From: Thiomicrospira microaerophila
GTDB taxonomy: Bacteria; Pseudomonadota; Gammaproteobacteria; Thiomicrospirales; Thiomicrospiraceae
Length of the DNA: 64,000 nt
Assembly: GCF_000934765.1 (NCBI RefSeq)
Contig: NZ_JYNN01000011.1
Coordinates: 18,415-82,414, forward strand
Reading direction: 5' to 3'
In this document: piece by piece, positions 35,588 through 44,567 of the stretch
Numbering within the stretch: the first letter of the stretch is position 1
How the letters are laid out: each line of letters starts with the position of its first letter
Position numbers and translations under genes: made by a program
Notes under the pieces: generated by a model
Told to the model about the DNA's origin: nothing
Databases searched by the model: none
What the model saw: the letters and a program-made list of their open reading frames with translations, nothing else

Positions 35588-36254
35588 GGCTGTAACCTCT
35601 GCATATTGCATGCTGTATATAATCTATAATTGGTTTTATTTTAATCGATTTCAAACACCAAAATTCTGACATTTATCTGACATATTCCTTGCTTATCCAC
35701 AAGCCTTTAAGTGCTTATAGACACATGCCAACCAAAGGTTATGGACTCCAGCCCTTAAATCTTCAAACGCTAAAAGGCTAACGCATGCACAGTCTTTATA
35801 ACGAGCCCCTATGCTGCGCGTCACGGCCTTCGGCCTCGTGATAACGCCAATTGATTCACTCCGTTTTGTTACGCACGCCGTTAACCCGGATACTTCAACA
35901 ATATCTGCTTTTTAAGATACACTTCTCCACCAGGACAGATTAAGTTTTATGTTAAAATTGAAATCATTGCGCTATAACCCAACACCCTAAGGGCCTGCCA
36001 GACTAAACCGGTCGAAGCAAAAAAGTCTGGATTGAGTCAGTTTTTGTTCAACTCCAAAGAGAATAGCAAGCTATTTGACGAAGAAGCGGGCAAAAAATGG
36101 CCAACCCCAAATTTTTTGCAGCCGACTGACTTTAGCCCGACAGGATCCTAGATGGGACTAAACATGGAACAATCGCTGACCTAAGAGGTTGTCAATTAAG
36201 CGCTTACTTAACTTAAAAAAACACTAAAAAACATAAGCGAACATAAAAACAAAT
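35588..36254. other. 667-bp divergent intergenic region
   Basis: This spacer separates the giant gene from the response regulator gene. Next to the giant gene it is AT-rich, with a TATAGAT-like box and an upstream TTGAAA at imperfect spacing, so a promoter is likely but not defined. At about 35818-35840 there is an imperfect hairpin (TCACG-GCC, TTC loop, GGC-CT-CGTGA). Positions 35986-36151 hold a MITE-like element. Close to the regulator gene, TAAGCGCTTA (36197-36206) is a 10-bp palindrome that could be an operator. No gene is apparent. Confidence 0.55.
35986..36151 (+). mobile_element. MITE-like element, copy A (diverged)
   Basis: This 166-bp stretch matches copy B at 37285-37453 along its whole length, in the same orientation, with scattered substitutions. 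Its ends are degraded versions of the same inverted repeat: GCCTGCCAGACTAAA on the left and TTTAGCCCGACAGG on the right. It has no coding capacity. Because of the divergence it is probably the older copy. Confidence 0.8.
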
Positions 36255-36941
36255 ATGAACACCAACCTTCCACTTATTCCAAAGTCATTAAATATTTTAT
36301 TGATTGAAGACGACGTCAACCTCGCTGAACAACTGTCCTATTTTCTTGAAAAACGTGGGTTTAATGTTTCATTAAGTCGCAGCATTCAAGAAACACTCCA
36401 CTTACTTAATGCAAGTAAATATGACACATTGATTCTTGACAGACTACTACCTGATGGCGATAGCTTGAACTGGCTAAATAAGATTAAACAATCACACCAA
36501 GGAAAAGTAATCCTACTAAGTGCACTAGGGAGGGTAACAAATCGCATTGAAGGCTATCAGGCTGGCGCAGACATCTACTTGGCAAAACCTGTCAACCCGG
36601 ACGAATTACTGGCCATCTTGATTAACTTTACGCAAAGCCATCAATCTGCAAGACTAGAAAACAACAACTGGCATATTAAACATCATAAACTGATCACACC
36701 ACAAAATGTGAGCATCCACCTTACAAGTAGAGAATATTTAATTGTAGAAACACTAATCAAAAACACACCGGAAGTCGTGCTAAAAGAAAAAATCATTCAA
36801 ACTATCGGCGTGAACAGCCATGGTTATGACACTCGATCACTAGACACGACCATCTATCGAATTCGCAACAAGATTAAAGAAGCCACAATAGAAAAAATAC
36901 CTATCGTGACCCATCATGGCCTAGGCTACAGCTGGGAATAG
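36255..36941 (+). CDS. OmpR/PhoB-family response regulator
   Basis: This 228-residue protein is a two-domain transcription regulator. The receiver domain (about 13-125) has the acidic pocket E18-D19-D20, the phospho-acceptor D62 in LILDRLLPDGD, S89 and K111 in AKPVNPDE, so it should be phosphorylated normally. The C-terminal winged helix (about 135-228) ends in the usual HHGLGYSWE beta hairpin. The start ATG has no clear Shine-Dalgarno sequence. No histidine kinase lies beside it, so it is an orphan in this window. It is divergent from the giant surface protein gene and lies between two MITE-like copies. Control of the giant gene is a reasonable guess but not shown. Confidence 0.9.
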   Translation: MNTNLPLIPKSLNILLIEDDVNLAEQLSYFLEKRGFNVSLSRSIQETLHLLNASKYDTLILDRLLPDGDSLNWLNKIKQSHQGKVILLSALGRVTNRIEGYQAGADIYLAKPVNPDELLAILINFTQSHQSARLENNNWHIKHHKLITPQNVSIHLTSREYLIVETLIKNTPEVVLKEKIIQTIGVNSHGYDTRSLDTTIYRIRNKIKEATIEKIPIVTHHGLGYSWE

Positions 36942-36979
36942 ATACACTTCCCAGCTAGCACTCAAATCGTAGCGCGCTT

Positions 36980-37210
36980 TTAGTCCTTAGATATTGCGGA
37001 AGAATTCTTGCGAATGCGGTGCGCAAGCGCTTCAATTTCTTTCGCAAAATCATGTTCAGCTTGAGAGTAAACAACCCCCAGCGCGGCCTCAATTAGCGTT
37101 TCAAGCTCAGAAAAATGCTCATCACCAATTGATGCCAATTGCTCATTCTCTAACATAGACCTAAAACGTTCGACCACTTCTTTTGCATGGCCTTTAATTT
37201 TTACCGTCAT
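36980..37210 (-). CDS. Small hypothetical protein, 76 aa
   Basis: A 76-residue, charged, largely helical protein (KEVVERFRSMLENEQ, SELETLIEAALGVVYSQAEHDFAKEIEALAHRI region). There is no signal peptide or membrane segment. A GGAG ribosome binding site precedes the ATG. It is convergent with the response regulator gene, 38 bp away, and both lie between the two MITE-like copies. I do not recognise the family. The size and helix content would suit a small regulatory or antitoxin-type protein, but no partner gene is seen. Confidence 0.65.
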   Translation of the reverse strand: MTVKIKGHAKEVVERFRSMLENEQLASIGDEHFSELETLIEAALGVVYSQAEHDFAKEIEALAHRIRKNSSAISKD

Positions 37211-37284
37211 TCTATAATCTCCGTAATTTTTTAAATGTAACGTAAAGCACCTTGTCTACTTTACGTTTAATCAAGCAGACATCA

Positions 37285-37453
37285 CCTAGGAGCCTGTCGG
37301 ACTAAACCGGTCGAAGCGAAAAAAAGTCTGGTTTGAGTCAGTTTTTGTTCAATTCCGAGGAGAATAGCTAGCTATTTGACGAGGAAGTGGGCAAAAAATG
37401 GCCAAATCCAGCTTTTTTGCAGCCGATTGGCTTTAGTCCGACAGGCTCCTAGG
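37285..37453 (+). mobile_element. MITE-like element, copy B (intact 22-bp terminal inverted repeats)
   Basis: This 169-bp non-coding element is bounded by perfect 22-bp inverted repeats at 37285-37306 and 37432-37453. The core of each end is GAGCCTGTCGGACTAAA and its complement, and both ends include CCTAGG, so CTAG may be the duplicated target. An internal palindrome, AATAGCTAGCTATT, lies at about the centre. There is no transposase. The element resembles a non-autonomous derivative of an insertion sequence; IS5-family relatives use CTAG-like targets, but that link is inference. Confidence 0.85.
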
Positions 37454-37473
37454 CTCCGTCAGGCTTCAAAAGA

Positions 37474-38268
37474 TTAATCGTCATGAAAAATATCATCACC
37501 ACTATTCAAGATCAAAGGATCAGGCACACCCACAACATCAAGATCCTTATCATCATAAGGAATAGCATTCAAAATATAACGCATACAAGCTAGACGCGCG
37601 CGTTTTTTACAATTTGACTTAATGACAGTCCAGGGTGCATCGGCTGTGTTGGTATAAAAAAACATATCCTCTTTAGCCTTTGTGTAATCTTCCCAGCGAT
37701 CTAACGACGCCAAATCCATTGGACTAAGCTTCCATTGTTTCAGCGGGTCATTTTTGCGGCTGTTAAAGCGCTTCAACTGCTCTTTACGGCCAACCGAAAA
37801 CCAAAACTTCATTAAGCGAATATTATCACCGACTAACATACGTTCAACTTCAGGTGCTTGATGCATAAACTGGGTGTACTGCTGAGGGGTACAAAACCCC
37901 ATTACACGCTCAACACCCGCACGGTTGTACCAAGAGCGGTCAAACAGCACGATTTCGCCGTGGGTTGGCATGTGCTGCAAATAACGCTGGAAATACCACT
38001 GACCCTTTTCCTGTTCATTGGGCTTATCCAAAGCAACCACACGCGCACCACGCGGATTAAGATGCTCCATAATACGTTTAATCGTACCCCCCTTGCCAGC
38101 CGCATCCCGCCCTTCAAAAATCATCACAATCCGTTCTTCAGAGTCTTTAACCCACTTCTGCATTTTCAATAATTCAATTTGCAACTGCTTTTTTGTGGTC
38201 TCATATTCTTCACGCGACATTTTGTCGTCATACGGATACACACTATCACTCGACTTCACTTGCTTCAT
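37474..38268 (-). CDS. ppk2: Polyphosphate kinase 2 (PPK2 family)
   Basis: A 264-residue PPK2-family kinase that transfers phosphate between polyphosphate and nucleotides in the cytoplasm. The Walker A motif GRDAAGKGG is at 53-61, the Walker B aspartate is D110 in VLFDRSWYNRAGVE, and the lid sequence KFWFSVGRKEQLKRF follows. The length fits single-domain (class I) enzymes. AAGGAGG lies at a good distance before the ATG. Whether it prefers ADP/ATP or GDP/GTP cannot be told from the sequence. It is monocistronic and lies just beyond MITE copy B. A storage role fits the glycogen cluster in the same window, but the genes are not linked in one operon. Confidence 0.93.
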   Translation of the reverse strand: MKQVKSSDSVYPYDDKMSREEYETTKKQLQIELLKMQKWVKDSEERIVMIFEGRDAAGKGGTIKRIMEHLNPRGARVVALDKPNEQEKGQWYFQRYLQHMPTHGEIVLFDRSWYNRAGVERVMGFCTPQQYTQFMHQAPEVERMLVGDNIRLMKFWFSVGRKEQLKRFNSRKNDPLKQWKLSPMDLASLDRWEDYTKAKEDMFFYTNTADAPWTVIKSNCKKRARLACMRYILNAIPYDDKDLDVVGVPDPLILNSGDDIFHDD

Positions 38269-38442
38269 AACGCCCCTCCTTATCAGATTACATCATTATC
38301 AATAAACTTTACTAATATTAACGCCATCTCATAAACTATGCAATGATTTGCAAAGTCTTAGTTATTTCAGATCAACCTTATTTCGGGTTAAAATCAGTTG
38401 TGACTTACCAACCCAAATATCAAAATAAAAAGGCAGAAATCG

Positions 38443-39126
38443 ATGAACACATCCACTCAAAACTACCAAGATGTCTTAGCACGCATAAATAGCGCTGAGG
38501 CGCACTGCCAGCGCCCACACCAAAGTGTCAAACTACTCGCCGTCAGCAAGACCAAACCGATTGAGATGATAAACGAGTTAGCGGCACTAGGCCAAAAAGC
38601 CTTTGGAGAAAATTATCTGCAAGAATCTCTTGAAAAGATGGCACAGCGCCCTGACTTAGAATGGCATTTTATAGGACCGATTCAATCCAACAAAACCAAA
38701 CCGATCGCCGAGCATTTTGACTGGGTGGAAAGTGTCGATCGCCTAAAAATTGCCCAGCGGTTAAGCGCCCAACGCCCCAACAACAAACCACCGCTCAACA
38801 TTCTGCTCCAAGTCAATATCAGCCAAGAAGCGAGTAAATCAGGCTTTATGCCCAACGAACTGATCGCAATGGCAACCGAGATGGCTTCCCTACCAGGCCT
38901 GGTGATAAGAGGTTTAATGGCTATTCCTAAAGTTGAAACACAGTTCGAGCGACAACGTATTGCCTTTAGACAAATGCACCAACTGTTTAGCCAGCTCCAG
39001 CAAACACTTGGTCATGCACACATTGATACCCTTTCTATCGGCATGTCATCTGACTTAGAAGCCGCGATTGCTGAAGGTTCCACACAAGTGAGAATCGGTA
39101 CCGACCTATTTGGAGAGCGTAAATAA
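38443..39126 (+). CDS. yggS: YggS-family pyridoxal phosphate homeostasis protein
   Basis: A 227-residue single-domain TIM-barrel protein of the YggS/PROSC family, which binds pyridoxal 5'-phosphate and buffers its free level in the cytoplasm. The PLP lysine is K36 in LLAVSKTKP. Other family signatures are FGENYLQE, HFIGPIQSNK and the C-terminal GMSSDLEAAIAEGSTQVRIG. Length is standard. The start is preceded by AGGCAG, a weak ribosome site. It stands alone, with PPK2 divergent upstream and a chemoreceptor downstream. One copy of the CCAGGCCTGG palindrome lies inside the gene at 38893-38902. Confidence 0.95.
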   Translation: MNTSTQNYQDVLARINSAEAHCQRPHQSVKLLAVSKTKPIEMINELAALGQKAFGENYLQESLEKMAQRPDLEWHFIGPIQSNKTKPIAEHFDWVESVDRLKIAQRLSAQRPNNKPPLNILLQVNISQEASKSGFMPNELIAMATEMASLPGLVIRGLMAIPKVETQFERQRIAFRQMHQLFSQLQQTLGHAHIDTLSIGMSSDLEAAIAEGSTQVRIGTDLFGERK

Positions 39127-39261
39127 TTTACTCATAGATTCAACTGATTTCACTCCAAATTTTATCTATTTGCTAATAATTTGCATAGATGTACACTTCA
39201 TCGTTCAAAACTAAACCCTAAATACTACAGGACTTTTACAGTTTAACGAGGACCCCGCAGG

Positions 39262-41706
39262 ATGAAGAGCATTTCAATCAAATTATTAGTACGTATGATT
39301 ATTATAAGCACCATTGGCCTAGCGATTGGCTTAGGCGTTATTTTTAAGTCCAGTATCGAGTTGCAAAAAAATGCGGCGCAAACGCTGTCTCAAAAAATGA
39401 TGACGCAAGCGCTGACGATTATTGACGCCAAGATTGACACATCACTCGCCACTATGCGTGCTTTTGTATCGGCTAATCCGCAGCTGGGCGAACTCTTCAC
39501 CAGCCAAAACCATCAAGAAATGCACCGTATTGCCAACCAAGTATCCGCTGACTTTGCCGCCACCACTAACCATCGCGGCCTCACCTTTGTCGCTTTCGAC
39601 AAACAAAACCAAATTTTCATGCGCTCGTTTGCCAAGCTACCCGACCCCGCTATCGGGCGCAAAGCACCGCGTGATTTTTCCGCCTTACTCTCAGGAAGCC
39701 AAGCGAATGCCGCAATGATCGATTTATCGGGTGTAGGCTTATTCATCACCGCTACCGTTCCGGTCGCCGCTACCCCAGCTTCAAATGACATAGTGGGTGT
39801 ATTGGATATCCGTGCAGGCTTGGGTTCAGTCACGCGTGATATGTTACAAAATGAAGCTTACTTTTTAACCGTCATCAATGATAAGGGTCTAGAGCGCTGG
39901 GCAAAAGCCAAGGAAAATAACGCTATTGGTAGTTATTACCTCGCCAGCAATCGCTGGTTCGAGGAATCATTCGACTGGTTTAAACCGCTTGACATTGATG
40001 CGATTATTCAACAGGGTTTTGGTATCCAACATAACAAGGTTATTAAAGTTGAACCCATTCATGATAGTCTAGGCGAAGCGATTGGCTATTATTTGGTCGG
40101 CATCGACATGGATCACCCTGAAATGGTTCAAGCCATGAGCAGTGTCAATCAAATCATTATGTTAATGTTAACTTTAATGATCGCATTAATTAGTGCGATC
40201 ATGCTATTTTTATGGCACGCCAGTCATCAAATCATCAAGCGCCCGATTGAATCAATTTCCCATGCGATTCGTGATGTCGCCAGCAGTGGTAAACTCAACA
40301 TCAACCTACAAAGCAACGCTAAAGACGAAATTGGCGACATGACACGCGCCTTTGGATCACTACTATCCCAAGTCAACCAAGCCTTGAGTGAAGCTAACAC
40401 CACGGTCGCAGCGATTGCCCAAGGTGACTTTAAAACCGAAATGCAAGGTGATTACCAAGGCGATTTAGCCACACTGAAAACCGGTGTCAATGCCTCCGCA
40501 CGCAGCGTATCCTTTATGATGGACGAGTTAGCTAAAGTGATGCACGCGCTCGAACAAGGACAATTTAACGTTCGCTTGGATAACAAAGTGGCCGCTAGCT
40601 TCCGCCAAATGGTTGAACAGGCCCTCAGCTCTACCGAACAGGTCATTAACCAAATCAGCAGTACGCTTGATGCAATGAAACAGGGTCAGTTCAATCAGCG
40701 CATTAATGCTCCCGCTCAAGGTGAACTCGCCAAGGTTAAACAAGACGTCAATGAATCGCTTGAAGCCCTCGAAGCCGCGATTGCTGAAATCAACCGTGTC
40801 ATGGCGGCACAAGCCAGCGGCGATTTAAGTCTAACGGTAAAAGGGCAATATCAAGGCGAGCTAGAAAAACTTAAACAAGCCATCAACCGCTCCAGTGACG
40901 AATTCAATCAAATCGTGCGCAATGCGATGGATGTATCCAACCAAGTTAACGAAGGCGCTGAAGAAGTTTCACGTGGTGCCGATGACCTAAGCCAGCGCGT
41001 ACAGCAGCAGGTTGCGATGCTAGAACAGACCTCTCAATCGATGGAAGAAATGAACACCGGTGTGCAAAACACCAGCCAGCATGCCGCCAAAGCTACCACC
41101 TTAGCCCAAGAGGTACAAGATAAAGCACAGCAAGGCAATAAAGTGATGAACAGCACACTAGACGCCATGACTGAAATTCAAAACTCGAGTCACAAAATTG
41201 CCGATATCGTTAGCCTGATTGACGGCATTGCCTTCCAAACCAACCTACTGGCACTCAATGCCGCCGTCGAAGCCGCGCGAGCCGGTGAACACGGTCGAGG
41301 CTTTGCGGTGGTCGCGGGAGAAGTGAGAGCCCTGGCACAAAAATCGGCTGAAGCCGCTAAAGACATCAAGCACCTGATCGAAGAAAGCGTTCAGCGCATT
41401 GACCAAGGTACCCAACTGGCCTCCAGTTCTGGTCAAATGCTCGCTGAGATTATTGGCTCAGTGGAACAGGTCACCGAAATGGTCAGCCAGATTGCGCAAG
41501 CCGCCACAGAGCAAGCCAGCGGCATCGCACAGGTCAACCATGCGATTCGTCAAATCGATACAGGCACCCAACAAAACGCGACACTGGTTGAAGAAACCAG
41601 CAACGCCGCCGCCAACCTAAACGAACAAGCACGTAATCTAAACCGAGATATGTCGCGATTTAAAACAGGGAGTCAACCCGCAAAAGTAATTGACTTTAAA
41701 GGCTAA
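39262..41706 (+). CDS. Methyl-accepting chemotaxis protein with multiple HAMP-like repeats
   Basis: An 814-residue transmembrane chemoreceptor. TM1 is about 9-28, a periplasmic Cache-like sensor spans about 30-290, TM2 is about 297-318 and a HAMP domain follows to about 372. Then come four similar units centred on QGDFKTEM (386), QGQFNVRL (431), QGQFNQRI (473) and SGDLSLTV (518), spaced 42-45 residues apart, which look like tandem HAMP-type relays. The signalling domain is about 545-800, with the conserved hairpin tip ([20 protein letters not shown]) at about 658-677. No C-terminal CheR-tethering pentapeptide is seen; the protein ends in KVIDFKG. No other chemotaxis genes are adjacent, and the ligand is unknown. 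Confidence 0.95.
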   Translation: MKSISIKLLVRMIIISTIGLAIGLGVIFKSSIELQKNAAQTLSQKMMTQALTIIDAKIDTSLATMRAFVSANPQLGELFTSQNHQEMHRIANQVSADFAATTNHRGLTFVAFDKQNQIFMRSFAKLPDPAIGRKAPRDFSALLSGSQANAAMIDLSGVGLFITATVPVAATPASNDIVGVLDIRAGLGSVTRDMLQNEAYFLTVINDKGLERWAKAKENNAIGSYYLASNRWFEESFDWFKPLDIDAIIQQGFGIQHNKVIKVEPIHDSLGEAIGYYLVGIDMDHPEMVQAMSSVNQIIMLMLTLMIALISAIMLFLWHASHQIIKRPIESISHAIRDVASSGKLNINLQSNAKDEIGDMTRAFGSLLSQVNQALSEANTTVAAIAQGDFKTEMQGDYQGDLATLKTGVNASARSVSFMMDELAKVMHALEQGQFNVRLDNKVAASFRQMVEQALSSTEQVINQISSTLDAMKQGQFNQRINAPAQGELAKVKQDVNESLEALEAAIAEINRVMAAQASGDLSLTVKGQYQGELEKLKQAINRSSDEFNQIVRNAMDVSNQVNEGAEEVSRGADDLSQRVQQQVAMLEQTSQSMEEMNTGVQNTSQHAAKATTLAQEVQDKAQQGNKVMNSTLDAMTEIQNSSHKIADIVSLIDGIAFQTNLLALNAAVEAARAGEHGRGFAVVAGEVRALAQKSAEAAKDIKHLIEESVQRIDQGTQLASSSGQMLAEIIGSVEQVTEMVSQIAQAATEQASGIAQVNHAIRQIDTGTQQNATLVEETSNAAANLNEQARNLNRDMSRFKTGSQPAKVIDFKG

Positions 41707-41721
41707 AACTCACCCACTCAC

Positions 41722-41735
41722 AACCAGGCCTGGTT
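41722..41735. repeat. CCAGGCCTGG palindrome downstream of the chemoreceptor gene
   Basis: A 14-bp perfect palindrome (AACCAGG/CCTGGTT) lies 16 bp after the chemoreceptor stop codon, followed 5 bp later by a second AACCAGG half-site facing the same way. The placement would allow a role in transcript termination, but no T-run follows, so that is unproven. It is one of eight copies of this palindrome in the window. Confidence 0.7.
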
Positions 41736-41848
41736 AGAGAACCAGGCCAAAATATCTGTTTCTCATCACAAAATCCCTCCGCCCGCTCTCTGCTTTCTTG
41801 TTAAAATATCGAAAACAAATTCGATTCACTCATTCCAAGGAATAGCCT

Positions 41849-43180
41849 ATGTCACGCACCCTGATTAAACAAGCCACCCTCGTTAACGAAAACCAGCAAC
41901 AGATCGCCGATGTGCTGATAGAAGATGGGCGGATTGCCCAGATTGCTCCGCAGATTGATATCGCGGCTGACATTGAAATCAATGCCGAAGGCTTGCACCT
42001 CTTGCCGGGAATGATTGATGACCAGGTTCATTTTCGTGAACCGGGCATTACTCACAAGGGTGACATTGCTTCCGAGTCACGTGCGGCGATAGCCGGCGGC
42101 ACCACCAGCTATATGGAAATGCCTAACGTCAATCCGCCTTCGATATCGATTGAAGCGCTGGAAGCGAAATACGCGATTGGCGCACAAAAATCTTGGGCAA
42201 ACTATTCGTTTTACTTGGGCGGCACCAATGACAATGCCGACGAAGTCGCCAAGGTAAATCCTAAAAATGTTTGCGGTGTCAAAGTGTTTATGGGGTCTTC
42301 TACCGGCAATATGCTCGTCGATCAAGAAACCGCCTTGCGCGCCATCTTCACCAACAGCCCCATTATTATTACCACCCATTGCGAAGACACACCCATGATC
42401 AAGGTGAATGAAGAGGCGTATCGTGAGAAATACGGTGATGATGTGCCAATGAGCGCCCACCCGATTATCCGTAACCACGAAGCCTGTTATAAGTCATCGT
42501 CAATGGCGGTGCAATTGGCGAAAGAAACCGGCGCTCGCTTACATATTCTGCACATCACCACCAAAGAAGAACTCGATCTTTTTACCCCCGGCCCGTTAGC
42601 CGATAAAAAAATTACCGCTGAAGCTTGTGTGCATCACTTATGGTTCACCGATGCCGACTATGATACCAAAGGCTCGCTGGTTAAATGTAACCCAGCGGTG
42701 AAAACCCAAAGCGACCGCGATGCGATTCGCCAAGCGGTGATTGATGGTCGAATTGAAGTGATTGCCACCGACCACGCACCCCACACCTGGGAAGAAAAAC
42801 AAAACAGTTACTTCAAAGCCCCAGCCGGTCTGCCGCAAGTGCAGCAATCGCTGAGCGCGTTATTAGATCTATATCATCAGGGCGTGTTCACCCTTGAGCA
42901 GATTGTCGATCGTACCTCGCACAATGTCGCCCGCTTATTTGAAGTCCAAGACCGTGGCTTTATCCGCGAAGGCTATTGGGCGGATTTGGTGCTGGTGGAT
43001 CTGAATAAACCCCACACCGACACCAAGGAAAACAATTTATACAAATGCCAATGGTCGCCCTGGGAAGGCCACACGTTTAAATCCAGTGTGGTTAAAACGC
43101 TGGTTAATGGGCGCGTGATGTATGATCAAGGTCAGTTTGCCGAGTTCACCCCAGGTCAACGTTTATTATTTAACCGCTAA
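41849..43180 (+). CDS. pyrC: Dihydroorotase (amidohydrolase superfamily)
   Basis: A 443-residue dihydroorotase of the multi-enzyme-type (class I-like) group, which interconverts carbamoyl-aspartate and dihydroorotate in pyrimidine synthesis. Signatures are the MIDDQVHFREPG motif (about 55-66), the carboxylated-lysine segment GVKVFMGSS, HCED, ILHITT and the catalytic aspartate in IATDHAPHT. The usual first metal-ligand pair HxH reads QxH here (Q59, H61). I recall the same DDQVHFREPG form in dihydroorotases of Bacteroidetes, so it is probably a functional subfamily. AAGGAAT precedes the ATG. The gene is followed after 10 bp by a semialdehyde dehydrogenase gene, so the two are probably co-transcribed. 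Confidence 0.9.
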   Translation: MSRTLIKQATLVNENQQQIADVLIEDGRIAQIAPQIDIAADIEINAEGLHLLPGMIDDQVHFREPGITHKGDIASESRAAIAGGTTSYMEMPNVNPPSISIEALEAKYAIGAQKSWANYSFYLGGTNDNADEVAKVNPKNVCGVKVFMGSSTGNMLVDQETALRAIFTNSPIIITTHCEDTPMIKVNEEAYREKYGDDVPMSAHPIIRNHEACYKSSSMAVQLAKETGARLHILHITTKEELDLFTPGPLADKKITAEACVHHLWFTDADYDTKGSLVKCNPAVKTQSDRDAIRQAVIDGRIEVIATDHAPHTWEEKQNSYFKAPAGLPQVQQSLSALLDLYHQGVFTLEQIVDRTSHNVARLFEVQDRGFIREGYWADLVLVDLNKPHTDTKENNLYKCQWSPWEGHTFKSSVVKTLVNGRVMYDQGQFAEFTPGQRLLFNR

Positions 43181-43190
43181 GGAGACAAAA

Positions 43191-44561
43191 ATGGCACTTG
43201 AATCAATCAACCCCGCCACGGGCGAAAAACTCGCCGAGTTTGAAGCTTGGGATCAAGCGACCCTTGACCTTGCGATTAAAAACGCCGCTGGCGAGTTTCT
43301 TGAATGGTCACAGCGCACGCCAATGGAAACCCGTTGCCAGTTAATTAAAAACGCGGCTGAAGTTTTACGCGAACAACAAGATGAACTGGCCGAACTGATT
43401 AGCCTAGAAATGGGCAAGTCAATTAACGAGGCCAAAGCCGAGATTGAAAAATCCGCTTGGGTGTGTGAATTCTACGCTGAGCACGGGCCGGATTTTTTGG
43501 CTGATGAAATGATCGACACCGATGCCAGCAAGAGTTACATCTGCTATCAACCCATGGGCGTCGTGCTGGCGGTCATGCCGTGGAATTTTCCATTTTGGCA
43601 GGTATTTCGCTTCGCCGCCCCCGCCTTGATTGCCGGCAACATTGGTTTGCTTAAACATGCCTCAAACGTGCCGCAATGTGCGCAAGCGATTGAACGTGTG
43701 TTGCATCAAGCGGGTGTGCCGCGCCATGCCTTTACCAACCTGATGATCGGTTCAGACAAGGTTGAAAGTGTGATTCGCAACCGCTATGTGCGCGCCGTCA
43801 CCTTAACCGGAAGCGAGCAGGCTGGGCGTAAGGTCGCGGCGATTGCCGGTGAAGAGCTGAAAAAAACTGTGCTTGAACTCGGTGGTTCCGATGCGTTTAT
43901 TGTAATGAATGATGCCGATATTCCCGCCGCGATTGAAGCGGCGGTTACCAGTCGCTATATGAATATGGGGCAAAGCTGTATTGCGGCTAAACGCTTTATC
44001 ATCGACCAATTTATTTATGAAGATTTTATCAGCAAGCTAAAAACCGCCGTTGAAGCCAAATTTGTGGCCGGTGACCCTCTCGATACCGCCACCACCCTTT
44101 GCCCGATGGCGCGTCAAGATTTACTCGACGAACTGCATCAACAAGTGCAAACCTGTGTTGATTATGGTGCCCGTTTGGTGACCGGTGGCTATCAACTGGA
44201 GCGAGCAGGTTGCTATTATGCGCCCACCATTTTGGCGGATATCTCCAGCGCGATGCCCGCCTACCATGAAGAATTTTTTGGCCCCGTAGCCTTGATTTTT
44301 AAAGCCTCAGAACCGGCTCACGCTGTCGGGCTTGCGAATGCCACCCAATTTGGTTTGGGCGGATCGGTTTGGTCAGGTGACCCAGCTACCGCCGAAACCA
44401 TGGCATTGCGCATGGAATCGGGCGCTTGCTTTGTCAACGGCATGACCAAGTCTGACCCACGCCTGCCGTTTGGCGGCGTAAAAAACTCAGGCTACGGCCG
44501 AGAACTCAGCTACCACGGCATCCGCGAATTCACCAACGTCAAATCGATTTGGATTAGGTAG
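43191..44561 (+). CDS. gabD: NAD(P)-dependent succinate-semialdehyde dehydrogenase family protein
   Basis: A 456-residue aldehyde dehydrogenase. I chose the ATG at 43191 because TAAGGAG precedes it and the family N-terminus ([13 protein letters not shown]) begins there; an earlier in-frame start would overlap pyrC. The Rossmann fold precedes the catalytic glutamate in [10 protein letters not shown], and the catalytic cysteine lies in [13 protein letters not shown]. The C-terminal [14 protein letters not shown] is typical of succinate-semialdehyde dehydrogenases. It likely oxidises succinate semialdehyde to succinate, though substrate range cannot be fixed from sequence. It appears to form a two-gene operon with pyrC and to end at the terminator at 44596-44622. 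Confidence 0.9.
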   Translation: MALESINPATGEKLAEFEAWDQATLDLAIKNAAGEFLEWSQRTPMETRCQLIKNAAEVLREQQDELAELISLEMGKSINEAKAEIEKSAWVCEFYAEHGPDFLADEMIDTDASKSYICYQPMGVVLAVMPWNFPFWQVFRFAAPALIAGNIGLLKHASNVPQCAQAIERVLHQAGVPRHAFTNLMIGSDKVESVIRNRYVRAVTLTGSEQAGRKVAAIAGEELKKTVLELGGSDAFIVMNDADIPAAIEAAVTSRYMNMGQSCIAAKRFIIDQFIYEDFISKLKTAVEAKFVAGDPLDTATTLCPMARQDLLDELHQQVQTCVDYGARLVTGGYQLERAGCYYAPTILADISSAMPAYHEEFFGPVALIFKASEPAHAVGLANATQFGLGGSVWSGDPATAETMALRMESGACFVNGMTKSDPRLPFGGVKNSGYGRELSYHGIREFTNVKSIWIR

Positions 44562-44567
44562 AGATTA

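Noticed and set aside
1..35587. Numerous open frames of 60-210 codons on the + strand across the giant gene, including one of 210 codons near 32760-33392
   Set aside because: They are antisense shadows. They have repetitive, low-complexity Ser/Lys/Pro-rich sequences that follow the codon pattern of the minus-strand repeats, and they lack ribosome sites.
35795..35885. Possible integron attC-like or tRNA-like structure in the divergent spacer
   Set aside because: There is a local hairpin but no correct attC core sites (RYYYAAC/GTTRRRY), and no cloverleaf could be built.
43122..43190. Earlier in-frame start for the semialdehyde dehydrogenase
   Set aside because: It lies inside pyrC and adds residues not seen in the family; the ATG at 43191 has a proper ribosome site.
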